DNA from: Candidatus Bathyarchaeota archaeon
GTDB taxonomy: Archaea; Thermoproteota; Bathyarchaeia; Bathyarchaeales; Bathycorpusculaceae
NCBI GenBank assembly: GCA_018396935.1
Contig: JAGTRA010000005.1
Location: 1-20,490, forward strand
Reading direction: 5' to 3'
DNA length: 20,490 nucleotides
Each line of letters opens with the position of its first letter. The stretch's first letter is position 1. The translations under genes and the position numbers were made by a program. Shown in pieces: positions 7,627 through 15,295 of this stretch. The notes below the pieces were generated by a model that saw nothing but the letters and a program-made list of their open reading frames with translations, made no database searches and was not told the DNA's origin.

Positions 7627-8793
7627 ATGCTTACGGGAGCGTCACAGCCTCTTGCCGTAAAATATGTAATTAGAGCTAGATTTGAAGTTGATGGCTTAGT
7701 TGAAAAACCAGATGTTATAGGCGCTGTTTTCGGGCAGACTGAAGGCTTATTTGGTCCGGAGCTCGATCTGCGTGAGCTCCAGAAATCAGGTAGAATTGGC
7801 CGAATAGAAATAGAACTTCATCCCAAGCAGGATCGTACTATTGGCACTATAATAATTCCAACAAGCCTAGATAGAATATCTACAGCGCTTCTTGCAGCTA
7901 GTATTGAGAGCATTAACCGTGTTGGCCCTTACTCAGCAATTGTCACATTGGAGAAAATAGAGGATGTACGTGAGTCTAAGAGAAAGGCCATAATTGATAG
8001 AGCAAAAGAGATTCTACATCAATGGACAATAGAAACTATGCCTTCAGTGGACGAAATATTCAAGGAATTGGCAGAAACCCTCAAGGTGGCTAAAGTTGAG
8101 AAGTATGGGCCTGAAGAATTGTCAGCGGGACCTGAAGTTGACAGTGCTAAAGAGATAATAATAGTTGAGGGTAGGGCCGACGTCATAAACTTAATGCGTT
8201 GTGGCATAAAAAACGTCATAGCCCTTGAGGGTGCAAGGGTTCCTGAGACTATAAAAAGGCTATGCAAGCAAAAGGAGGCAACAGCTTTCCTAGATGGAGA
8301 TAGAGGCGGCGACTTAATATTAAAAGAGCTCCTACAAGTAGCTGACATAAAATATGTCGCCAGAGCACCCAGAGGCAGAGAAGTTGAGGATCTAAATTGT
8401 AAGGAGATATTTGATGCGCTGGAATCAAGAGTTCCAATTGAGGATATTATTCGACCTAAGAGGGGGAAACCGCGAGTAGAGCTTCCAGAAAAAGTGATTA
8501 CTTTAGTAAGGGAGCTTAATGGAACTTTGGAGGCAGTGCTTCTTAACGCTGAATTTGAGCCGGTTGAGAGGCTTCCAGTAAGTCAACTTGCTGAGAGACT
8601 TCAAAGCGTGGACGGTGGCATTGAGATGGTGGTCTTCGATGGAATAATCACTCAGAGAATAGTCGACATAGCTAGTGAAAAAGGTATAAAAACAATAATT
8701 GGTTCAAGGATTTCAGAGGCTGTTAAACCATCACTAAATGTACAATTGTACACATTTAACGAAGTCTCGGAAATTTCAAAAGAAGTCAGTTAG
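7627..8793 (+). CDS. dnaG: Archaeal DnaG-type Toprim protein (primase-like, exosome-associated)
   Basis: The protein has 388 residues. The archaeal N-terminal region includes KPDVIGAVFGQTEGLFGPEL (about 27-46) and LQKSGRIGRIEI. The Toprim domain shows IIIVEGRADVINL (about 177-189, catalytic Glu about E181) and FLDGDRGGD (about 221-229, DxD about 223-225). A C-terminal region of about 100 residues follows. In archaea this protein has been found with the RNA-degrading exosome and also shows primase activity in some species; the main replicative primase is PriS/PriL, not seen here. No other start codon lies between an in-frame stop at 7609-7611 and the conserved region, so ATG 7627 is forced. 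GGAGG lies only one base before it, so leaderless translation is plausible. Its end overlaps polB by 18 bases, convergently. Confidence 0.96.
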   Translation: MLTGASQPLAVKYVIRARFEVDGLVEKPDVIGAVFGQTEGLFGPELDLRELQKSGRIGRIEIELHPKQDRTIGTIIIPTSLDRISTALLAASIESINRVGPYSAIVTLEKIEDVRESKRKAIIDRAKEILHQWTIETMPSVDEIFKELAETLKVAKVEKYGPEELSAGPEVDSAKEIIIVEGRADVINLMRCGIKNVIALEGARVPETIKRLCKQKEATAFLDGDRGGDLILKELLQVADIKYVARAPRGREVEDLNCKEIFDALESRVPIEDIIRPKRGKPRVELPEKVITLVRELNGTLEAVLLNAEFEPVERLPVSQLAERLQSVDGGIEMVVFDGIITQRIVDIASEKGIKTIIGSRISEAVKPSLNVQLYTFNEVSEISKEVS

Positions 8794-11166
8794 TCTCTTA
8801 GGTGTTGGCGCCTCCTTTAGTGACGTTCTTCCAAGCAACTGTTCTTCTGTTATGCCGAAAAATTCCAGCACCCTAATAGCTGCTGGAATAACCTGATTTC
8901 TAATATAGTATTCTACATCTATCTCATCGTATGATGCAAATATGTACGGTTTCGCCTTCTCGTATAGTTTTCCCGGCCCTACAACTACCACGTAGCCAAC
9001 CTTATCTCCTAAAGCAAGTTTCCACCCTTTTTCCATTAACATCTTAGCTGCCTCCACATGGGCTGCTTTTACGGCATCTTCTTCAATAGGCTTCGTTAAA
9101 GTCTTCCAAATCACCAAATCTCTATAGGGAATTCGCTTATTTTTAAGATCCTCTATGATTCGCCTTACATGCTCTGCAGCTTTTTGTGGAGAATTTTCCT
9201 TTAAAATTACTTCGAGAACATTTTCTTGAACTCTTTTTGCTATAGGTGCCCAATCGCCCCTTATGACCTCCAACCCAACTATGTCTAGTTTTCCATCAGG
9301 AAGCAATCCTGCGTATCGTTTTTTCGCCTCAGTGAAAAAAATTCGCTTATATATCTTGTCGGGTTTTATCTCTAAGCCTATCCTCTCATAAATTTTTAGT
9401 TCAAGTCTTCTAGCTTTCTCAGGATCATACCTTATGAAGATACTGTCCGTATCTCCGTAAATAACTTCCACACCTTCTTCTTTAGCTATTTTTATTGTTT
9501 CAAGAATGGTTTGTCTGCCCCACGCCGTGACAGCTTCCGCTACGGGTTTAATATACCATCTCGCCCCTATCCAGCCTGCATAGCCGTAGGAGGCGTTAGT
9601 TATCACCTTGATTGCTTTTTGTCGGGCATTTAAGAGGCGGTATTCTAAACTATCAGGGGGATACTTTTTCATTTCAGAGCGTATTCTGTCCCTAACATTT
9701 ATAAGATATGATAAAACTTCTTTGTAGAATCCAGGCGGATCCTTCCTGAATTTATGTCCAACCTCTGGTGCCGTATATGCTCCACTTGGCGGCATCGGAT
9801 CATCCGGTGACAAGTAAGTGTCTGGTGATATGTTATACCTTATCATAAGATTTGGATACATGGCTGTAAAGTCAAGGACTGCAATATTCTCATGCAGCCC
9901 AGGTTTAGGCTTTAGAACTATTGCACCAGCATAGGGCACGTATTGTTTTTCAACCCGCTTTGGGACAAGTTCACCTCTCTTATGAGCATGCTTGATAAGG
10001 AACCATTCAACCCTAAAACCAACAGCAGCTGTCCCGATATGGTCTAGGGGTAAACCTACGAGGCTAGACAATTGAATGGCAAAGTCTAGAATAGCCTCAG
10101 TTACTCCCATTATACAGCGGGCATTATCCATTGAGAACCTTTTGAGATTTTCGCGCTTATCCTTATCATCCCAGTGATCTGCAAATTCAACATCCTCTAT
10201 CAGGATGCGCTCCTGCATCTTCATTATGCCTAAGTAATCAGCCAAGTTCTCTAGGGTTTTCATTTTAACTTCCGGGAACTCATCGGAAAAATCATAGAGG
10301 TCTATGTTTGCTCTTCCAGTTATAGATACATGCCCGTAAACGCTTGTATGAGGTTCCGACATAGCCCTATCTACAGATAATGTGAATCCATGTTTCCTAC
10401 ATCTTTCCCTAAGGTATTCCCAATCCTGTTTATTCACCCCATAACCCACAATGATATCGGGGTCGAAACTTTTCACATAATCCATAAAAGCCTTAAGAAC
10501 TGGCTTATCATCCTTAGAGTCATCCGCTATGAACTGCTTTTCTTCTCCTTTATTGGTTACTGTTGAAATTATCACAACAGGGTTTCTTTCAGGTTTTGGT
10601 GTCCCCTCCCTACTATAGCAGATTATTGAGAAACCAAGAATTCTCAAGTTTGGTATATCTTGCCTCTCAATGAATACCGGCGTAGATTTAGCTAGATAAA
10701 CTTCGTCAACCTGAATCTTCCATCTTTCATTCCCCTCATATTTTTCAACTTCAACCTCATGCCATCCACATGGCACTATGCCCATATCAATTAAGTATCG
10801 CATGGAATATCGTATGTCATCTTCAAAACATGCCTTTACTCCTCGAATTCTTTCAATGTCCTTAGCATATTTTGGGATTAGTTCAGGATCATCACAGTAA
10901 ATCTGTAATGCCTTAATAGGTTTTCCCATAAGTTTACGCTCAACAACTTCTATTTCGCTTATAAACCCAAAAGCGCCTCTATTTATTTCCCTAATAACCT
11001 CTTTTGGATCGACCCTATTCTCCAATGCGGCGTAAAAGTATGATTTGAACCCTTTATCAATAATCAAAATTCTCCTCCCTAAGTCGTCAATACCCCACAA
11101 CCAAATTTCCGGCTCATGATTTTTAACTTCATAATTGATGTCCAAAAGCCAAAAATTTATCCGCAT
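8776..11166 (-). CDS. polB: Family B DNA polymerase with degenerate 3'-5' exonuclease motifs
   Basis: Template-directed DNA synthesis; 796 residues from ATG 11166. The polymerase site looks intact: motif A DFTAMYPNLM (about 432-441), motif B KVITNASYGYAG (about 520-531) and motif C YGDTDSIF (about 570-577) keep the metal-binding aspartates. The proofreading domain does not. At Exo I, where family B enzymes have DxE, the sequence reads GFSIICYS (Ser about 180, Ile about 182). Exo II keeps one Asp (GYGVNKQDWEYL, about D248) but lacks the usual Asn and Phe. Exo III, normally YxxxD, reads FSMDN (about 344-348). Proofreading is therefore probably lost, by inference. ATG 11166 is chosen because GGGAG (plus 11173-11177) lies 6 bases upstream; TTG 11172 is the alternative. 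The C-terminus ends in TPKRLTDFF, a plausible PCNA-binding tail. Confidence 0.95.
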   Translation of the reverse strand: MRINFWLLDINYEVKNHEPEIWLWGIDDLGRRILIIDKGFKSYFYAALENRVDPKEVIREINRGAFGFISEIEVVERKLMGKPIKALQIYCDDPELIPKYAKDIERIRGVKACFEDDIRYSMRYLIDMGIVPCGWHEVEVEKYEGNERWKIQVDEVYLAKSTPVFIERQDIPNLRILGFSIICYSREGTPKPERNPVVIISTVTNKGEEKQFIADDSKDDKPVLKAFMDYVKSFDPDIIVGYGVNKQDWEYLRERCRKHGFTLSVDRAMSEPHTSVYGHVSITGRANIDLYDFSDEFPEVKMKTLENLADYLGIMKMQERILIEDVEFADHWDDKDKRENLKRFSMDNARCIMGVTEAILDFAIQLSSLVGLPLDHIGTAAVGFRVEWFLIKHAHKRGELVPKRVEKQYVPYAGAIVLKPKPGLHENIAVLDFTAMYPNLMIRYNISPDTYLSPDDPMPPSGAYTAPEVGHKFRKDPPGFYKEVLSYLINVRDRIRSEMKKYPPDSLEYRLLNARQKAIKVITNASYGYAGWIGARWYIKPVAEAVTAWGRQTILETIKIAKEEGVEVIYGDTDSIFIRYDPEKARRLELKIYERIGLEIKPDKIYKRIFFTEAKKRYAGLLPDGKLDIVGLEVIRGDWAPIAKRVQENVLEVILKENSPQKAAEHVRRIIEDLKNKRIPYRDLVIWKTLTKPIEEDAVKAAHVEAAKMLMEKGWKLALGDKVGYVVVVGPGKLYEKAKPYIFASYDEIDVEYYIRNQVIPAAIRVLEFFGITEEQLLGRTSLKEAPTPKRLTDFF

Positions 11167-11251
11167 GGGCAACTCCCATAAGATCTAGAATTTAAGGGTA
11201 GCTTTTAATACTTTTCAGGTTAATATCATAATGTTTCTGGAGGCGCTTTAC

Positions 11252-11692
11252 ATGGCGGGCGTTGTTCTTGTGAGAGATGTTATGACCAAGAATGTTAAGG
11301 TTGTTAGGCCAGATTCGAGTGTAAGGGAGGTTGTAGCTACGATGAATAAATTCAACATAGGATCTATAGTTGTTGTTCAAGGCGACAGGCCTGTCGGTAT
11401 AATCACGGAAAGGGATATCCTGCGAAGGATTGTTGAGCCATGTTTAGCTCCCGAAATGTTAACTGCTAGACAAGTTATGACGAGTCCGGTTATAACAATT
11501 GATGAAAACGCAAGTATAGATGAAGCTGCACGATTGATGGCTAAGAAAGGTGTCAAGAAACTTCTCGTCACCCGCGGTAATGATCAGCTTGTTGGCATTT
11601 TAACTTTTACGGATATTGTTACTAAAGTTCCAGAGATGTTAAATATCCTTGAGGAGCTTGTTAGACCTCATAAAAGCTCGTACATGCAGTGA
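11252..11692 (+). CDS. CBS-domain pair protein
   Basis: The protein has 146 residues and consists almost only of two CBS domains (about 8-60 and 73-125), each with the usual pattern: VRDVMTKNVKVV then GSIVVVQGDRPVGIITERDIL, and ARQVMTSPVITI then KKLLVTRGNDQLVGILTFTDI. Such pairs form a Bateman module that binds adenine nucleotides or related ligands and usually regulates a partner. No catalytic or DNA-binding domain is attached, so the partner is unknown. The start is ATG 11252: GGAGG (11239-11243) lies 8 bases upstream, whereas ATG 11231 has nothing comparable. A TATA-like TTTTAATA at 11203-11210 fits transcription starting around 11230-11237. It is divergent from polB, with 85 bases between the starts. 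Confidence 0.9.
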   Translation: MAGVVLVRDVMTKNVKVVRPDSSVREVVATMNKFNIGSIVVVQGDRPVGIITERDILRRIVEPCLAPEMLTARQVMTSPVITIDENASIDEAARLMAKKGVKKLLVTRGNDQLVGILTFTDIVTKVPEMLNILEELVRPHKSSYMQ

Positions 11693-11787
11693 GCCTCCTA
11701 CTCGCTTATCTTTTTTAACTTTATTGGTTAGTAATGGATATTTGATCGCTTAAACTTACTTTTGGGTGCTAAAGAGAGGATTTAAAT
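11693..11787 (+). promoter_or_regulatory. Intergenic region: possible T-rich terminator and pelota promoter
   Basis: A T-run (TCTTTTTTAAC, about 11709-11719) shortly after the CBS gene could act as an archaeal oligo-T terminator. A TATA-like CTTAAACT at 11749-11756 would place a start near 11780, just before the pelota start. GAGAGGA at 11774-11780, 7 bases before TTG 11788, is a good ribosome binding site and supports that TTG start. Confidence 0.4.
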
Positions 11788-12867
11788 TTGAAGATAGTTG
11801 AAATGAACCTCAAAAAAGGGCTTGTAAAGCTTATTCCAGAACACACTGACGATTTGTGGCACCTTTATAATATAATCTATAAGGATGACGAAGTTTATGC
11901 TTTCACCACTAGAGAATTAAAATCTGACGAGCAATATTCAAGGAAAAAGCGTGGTGAAAGAATACCTGTCTTCCTTGGCATCAAAGTTGAAAAAGTTTTC
12001 TGGGATAGACTAGTTGGACGGTTAAGGGTTCATGGGGTTATCTGCCAAGCTCCCGACATAGTGCCTACAGGAGCCCACCACACCATAAACATAAGCCTAA
12101 ACACCCCAATAACTATAGTTAAAAACCAATGGACAAAGCATCACCTTGAGCGGTTAAAAATGGCGCAAAAAAGTTCCGGAAGACCTACTATTATAATGTC
12201 CATAGATGATGAGGGTTACGCCATAGCCTTGATTACGCATTATGGGCTTGATTTAAAAGTTGATGAACACGTCAAGTTGCCCAGTAAATTCGAGGCTGAT
12301 AAGCGAAATGAAGCTGTAAAGGCTTTCTTCAAGAAGGCTGCTGACAATCTACATCAAGTTTGGGGCGAAAGTAATGGTCCTGTGGCAATTATAGGGGTTG
12401 GTTTTCTCAAAAACGACTTTGCTGAATATCTTAAAAATGAAAAGCCTGAATTAGCAAAAGCCATCATAGATATAAAAAGCGTTAATAATAGTGGCGTCGC
12501 AGGAATTTATGAGGCTTTACGCTCAGGCGTCTTAACAAAGACTATTCAACAACTTAGAGTAATGGAAGAAACTGAGGTTATGGAAGAAGTTTTAAAGAGA
12601 CTTGGAAAGGGAGAGGGTAATGTTGTTTATGGGCTTGATGATGTTAAAAAGGCTGCTGAACTAAGTGCTATTGAAGTTCTGCTTATAGCTGACACGATGC
12701 TACGGGAATCAAGCGATGAACATAGGCTGCTAATCGAGGAGATCATGAGGAACGTGGAGGATAGAGGCGGAAGAACTATAATCATTAGTACGGGGCATGA
12801 GGCTGGTGAAAAGCTCCTAGCTTTAGGAGGGATGGCCGCGTTACTTCGCTTCTCGCTACCTCACTAA
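11788..12867 (+). CDS. pelA: aPelota, ribosome rescue and mRNA surveillance factor
   Basis: Binds the empty A site of stalled ribosomes with an EF1A-like GTPase (and ABCE1) and promotes subunit splitting; it resembles release factor eRF1/aRF1 but lacks the GGQ peptide-release loop, and none is seen here. The protein has 359 residues, usual for the family. The N-terminal Sm-like domain (about 1-130) includes the hallmark PEHTDDLWHLYNII (about 17-30). The middle eRF1-like domain (about 135-260) includes PVAIIGVGFLKNDF. The C-terminal domain (about 262-359) holds VYGLDDVKKAAELSAIEVLLIADTML and ends GGMAALLRF. The TTG start gives the canonical opening MKIVEMNLKKG and has a good ribosome binding site. 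The next gene begins 40 bases after the stop and may be co-transcribed. Confidence 0.97.
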   Translation: MKIVEMNLKKGLVKLIPEHTDDLWHLYNIIYKDDEVYAFTTRELKSDEQYSRKKRGERIPVFLGIKVEKVFWDRLVGRLRVHGVICQAPDIVPTGAHHTINISLNTPITIVKNQWTKHHLERLKMAQKSSGRPTIIMSIDDEGYAIALITHYGLDLKVDEHVKLPSKFEADKRNEAVKAFFKKAADNLHQVWGESNGPVAIIGVGFLKNDFAEYLKNEKPELAKAIIDIKSVNNSGVAGIYEALRSGVLTKTIQQLRVMEETEVMEEVLKRLGKGEGNVVYGLDDVKKAAELSAIEVLLIADTMLRESSDEHRLLIEEIMRNVEDRGGRTIIISTGHEAGEKLLALGGMAALLRFSLPH

Positions 12868-12907
12868 ACATAAACCATCCTAAATTCTAAGTTTGGGGAT
12901 GTGAATT

Positions 12908-13852
12908 TTGCAGGGGAATACAGAAAATTTATGTAGCATATGTAGACGTAGAGAAGCTTTCTTCCTCAGGCTGTATTCTGGCGAAAGACTCTGTAAACGA
13001 TGCTTCATACACTCTATTGAGAATAAGGTTAGAGTAACAATTGCAAAGTATGGCATGCTGGATTTTAACGATAGAATTGCTGTAGCTGTTTCTGGAGGAA
13101 AAGATAGCCTGAGCCTTCTTCACATTTTAGCAAAGATTGAGAAAGAATATCCCAAAGCATCCATGGTAGCCGTATCAGTAGATGAAGGAATTAGGGGATA
13201 TAGGGACGAAGCCCTCAGGTTAGCGTCATTAAGTTGTAAGAAGTTAAATGTGGAGCATCATGTTATATCCTTTAAGGAGCTTTATGGTTACACTCTTGAC
13301 GAAATAGTTTCCCGCCTAAAAGAGAGTGGTTTAGAAGGCTTAACCCCTTGTGCTTATTGTGGAGTTTTGAGGCGAAAAGCCCTTAATGTCATTGCGAGGA
13401 AGGTAGGTGCCACTAAGCTTGCAACAGCACACACGTTGGATGATGAAGTTCAAACAGTAATGCTTAACATACTACACGGGGATGTTATGCGGATAATAAG
13501 GGAGAAGCCCATAACCAATGAAGCTTGGAAATTTGTCAAGCGTGTAAAGCCTCTCTGCGAGATCCCGGAAAAGGAGTCTGCTTTATACGCCTATATCAAG
13601 GGGATAAAGTTTCAAAGCATGCCCTGTCCATACTCTTCAGAAGCTATGCGGAATGACGTACGCATATTTCTCAATAGGATGGAAGAAAAGCATCCAGGGA
13701 TAAAATTTACTGTACTTAGATCTGCTGAGCGAATTCGCCAAGCCCTAGAAAAAATTGAGCCTAAGATAAAACTACGCGAGTGTGCGTCATGTGGTGAACC
13801 AACTACTAGGGAAATCTGCCAAGCTTGTCATTTACTTCAAATAATTAAATAG
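12908..13852 (+). CDS. TtuA/Ncs6-type tRNA 2-thiolation enzyme
   Basis: A PP-loop ATPase that adenylates tRNA uridine and inserts sulfur to make 2-thiouridine (position 54 for TtuA, wobble 34 for Ncs6). The protein has 314 residues. An N-terminal zinc finger has C9-X2-C12 and C29-X2-C32. The PP-loop is AVSGGKDS (about 60-67). Cysteines at about 148, 151 (TPCAYCG) and 240 (SMPCPY) match the three that hold a 4Fe-4S cluster in characterised TtuA. A C-terminal zinc finger follows at C292-X2-C295 and C304-X2-C307. All key residues are present. Sequence alone does not separate the position 54 from the position 34 enzyme. The start drawn is TTG 12908, preceded by a GGGGAT stretch at about 12895-12900. 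It may share a transcript with pelota. Confidence 0.92.
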   Translation: MQGNTENLCSICRRREAFFLRLYSGERLCKRCFIHSIENKVRVTIAKYGMLDFNDRIAVAVSGGKDSLSLLHILAKIEKEYPKASMVAVSVDEGIRGYRDEALRLASLSCKKLNVEHHVISFKELYGYTLDEIVSRLKESGLEGLTPCAYCGVLRRKALNVIARKVGATKLATAHTLDDEVQTVMLNILHGDVMRIIREKPITNEAWKFVKRVKPLCEIPEKESALYAYIKGIKFQSMPCPYSSEAMRNDVRIFLNRMEEKHPGIKFTVLRSAERIRQALEKIEPKIKLRECASCGEPTTREICQACHLLQIIK

Positions 13853-13867
13853 CAAAATCCGATAGGC

Positions 13868-13874
13868 TAATAAA
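13868..13874 (+). promoter_or_regulatory. TATA box of the ZIP transporter gene
   Basis: TAATAAA is centred 27 bases before ATG 13898 and there is no Shine-Dalgarno sequence before that ATG. This spacing predicts a leaderless mRNA, common in archaea for first genes. It suggests the transporter has its own promoter although it follows the thiolase gene by only 45 bases. Confidence 0.45.
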
Positions 13875-13897
13875 GATAGTTCACGATTCTCAAATCA

Positions 13898-14641
13898 ATG
13901 TACATCCTAATGTTGACCATCCTAGCAGTAATAATTGTAAGTTTAATAGCCTTTATAGGCATAATTTTCGTCAGGACTGATGAGAAGAGACTACAAAAGG
14001 TAACAACGCTGCTTGTTGCGTTCGCTTCAGGCTCACTTTTAGGAAGCGCCTTTCTGCATTTGATTCCAGAGGCGCTTTCTGTGGAAAATGATCCAATAAT
14101 GCCTCTATTTTACGTGCTGCTTGGCTTAGTTTTCTTTTTCGTCATGGAGAAATTCCTATATTGGCGTCACTGTCACGTAAAAAGTTGCCCAACCCACACC
14201 TTTGTATACCTTAACCTGATAGGTGATGGTATCCATAACTTCCTAGACGGCATGATTATAGCAGCAACATTTTTAATATCAATTGAATTGGGATTCACAA
14301 CAACTCTAGCAGTTGTTCTCCATGAAATCCCACAAGAAATAGGCGATTTTGGAGTTTTAATTTATGGAGGGTTAAGTAGGAAAAAAGCTTTAATGTTCAA
14401 TTTCATTTCAGCTATAACCGCTATTGCTGGTGCTTTGCTAGCATATTTTTTAGCTGATCTTAGAAGTGTTGAAACGTTTCTCGTACCCCTAGCCGCTGGA
14501 GGATTCATATACATTGCATCAACAGACCTTCTTCCTGAGCTCCATAAAAGATCAAATCCGAAGGATTCTATTGTGCAGTTTATCGTCTTCCTAATAGGCT
14601 TACTGTTTATGGCTTACTTTAAAATAGCCTTTGAGAGTTGA
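13898..14641 (+). CDS. ZIP-family divalent metal transporter
   Basis: Integral membrane protein of 247 residues that most likely imports zinc or a similar divalent metal. Hydrophobic segments are visible at about 2-25, 37-58, 67-86, 103-127, 131-155, 167-186, 194-212 and 225-243, matching the eight helices of the family. The transport site is clear: HNFLDG in helix 4 (H113, N114, D117) and HEIPQEIGD in helix 5 (H142, E143, E147). The loop after helix 3 is short with His/Cys residues (HCHVKSCPTH, about 91-100), a candidate metal-sensing site. ATG 13898 is probably leaderless. The 3' end overlaps the convergent zinc-ribbon gene by 42 bases. The metal specificity is not determined. Confidence 0.93.
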   Translation: MYILMLTILAVIIVSLIAFIGIIFVRTDEKRLQKVTTLLVAFASGSLLGSAFLHLIPEALSVENDPIMPLFYVLLGLVFFFVMEKFLYWRHCHVKSCPTHTFVYLNLIGDGIHNFLDGMIIAATFLISIELGFTTTLAVVLHEIPQEIGDFGVLIYGGLSRKKALMFNFISAITAIAGALLAYFLADLRSVETFLVPLAAGGFIYIASTDLLPELHKRSNPKDSIVQFIVFLIGLLFMAYFKIAFES

Positions 14642-14845
14642 CTTCACATCTCTTGTAGCGGCTTTTTCTTTTAGCTTCTTTAAAATCTCAGTAGCTTTTT
14701 CGGCGCTATCTGCTGATGCAACTTTTCTAGCGTTTTGTAATATTATCTTCGAACCACAATATGGGCACGTTTTTGTTTTCTGACAGCTTTTAGCGATTGA
14801 ATAACCGTTACATGCGTCGCATGTAACTATGATGTATTTGGTCAC
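14600..14845 (-). CDS. DUF1922-like small zinc-ribbon protein
   Basis: From GTG 14845 the protein has 81 residues. A zinc ribbon with two CX2C knuckles (CDACNG and CPYCGS) spans about residues 9-36. A short helical region (SAEKATEILKKLKEKAA) and a basic tail follow. The layout resembles the small archaeal DUF1922 zinc-ribbon family (as I recall MTH1184), whose function is unknown; nucleic acid binding is a reasonable guess. GTG 14845 is preferred over ATG 14872 because GGAGAG (plus 14853-14858) lies 7 bases before it. A TATA-like box at about 14880-14890 would also start transcription downstream of that ATG. It is divergent from the nuclease-like gene at 14914 and converges on the ZIP gene. 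Confidence 0.75.
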   Translation of the reverse strand: MTKYIIVTCDACNGYSIAKSCQKTKTCPYCGSKIILQNARKVASADSAEKATEILKKLKEKAATRDVKSTLKGYFKVSHKQ

Positions 14846-14913
14846 GTTAAATCTCTCCGAAAACCTTTTCATAATTTACAATTAAATAACGCTAATGTAA
14901 GAGGATTTTAAAA

Positions 14914-15279
14914 ATGGTCAACGAAGGGAATGAAGAAGTTAAAACACAATTGGACATGCGGCGCATGGTTATAGAATACTTCAGAAAAAAGGGATATAAA
15001 GTTGAGGAAAACGTTGCCTTAGAGGGCTCTAAAGGTATCTCTAGAAACTTTGACCTTATAGTTCAAAAAGGACGCGTTTCCCAATGTGTATGGATAAAAG
15101 ATTGGAAGAGGACGATAGGCATAAACGTAATTATAAACCTGGATAGAGCTGCTGAAGAAGTTGGGCTTCCAAACCCGATAATCATAGGAGAGAAGTTTAG
15201 TGATCACGCCAAAGCTTACGCTAATCGAAGAAAAATAACGCTTATAACCACTCAGCAAATTCTGCAGAGCTTGCGGTGA
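14914..15279 (+). CDS. PD-(D/E)XK nuclease-like protein (restriction-endonuclease-like fold)
   Basis: The protein has 121 residues. After an N-terminal helix (about 13-27, MRRMVIEYFRKKGYKVEEN) it shows the core of the restriction-endonuclease-like fold: FDLIVQKG (D47), VWIKDWKRTIG (K62), then INLDRAAEEVG, a strand NPIIIGE and LITTQQI. In active members the second strand carries (D/E/Q)xK; here that acidic or Gln position is Trp60, so cutting may be lost or the site rearranged. The FSDHAKAYANRR segment (about 95-106) looks family-specific; I recall similar small archaeal proteins but cannot verify it here. The ATG start has AGAGGAT about 7 bases upstream. It shares its upstream region with the divergent zinc-ribbon gene. 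A role in DNA or RNA cleavage is unproven. Confidence 0.65.
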   Translation: MVNEGNEEVKTQLDMRRMVIEYFRKKGYKVEENVALEGSKGISRNFDLIVQKGRVSQCVWIKDWKRTIGINVIINLDRAAEEVGLPNPIIIGEKFSDHAKAYANRRKITLITTQQILQSLR

Positions 15280-15295
15280 ATTTAAACAACTATAC

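Noticed and set aside
8019..8348. Open frame of 109 codons on the minus strand.
   Set aside because: It is antisense to the Toprim region of dnaG and has no sensible product.
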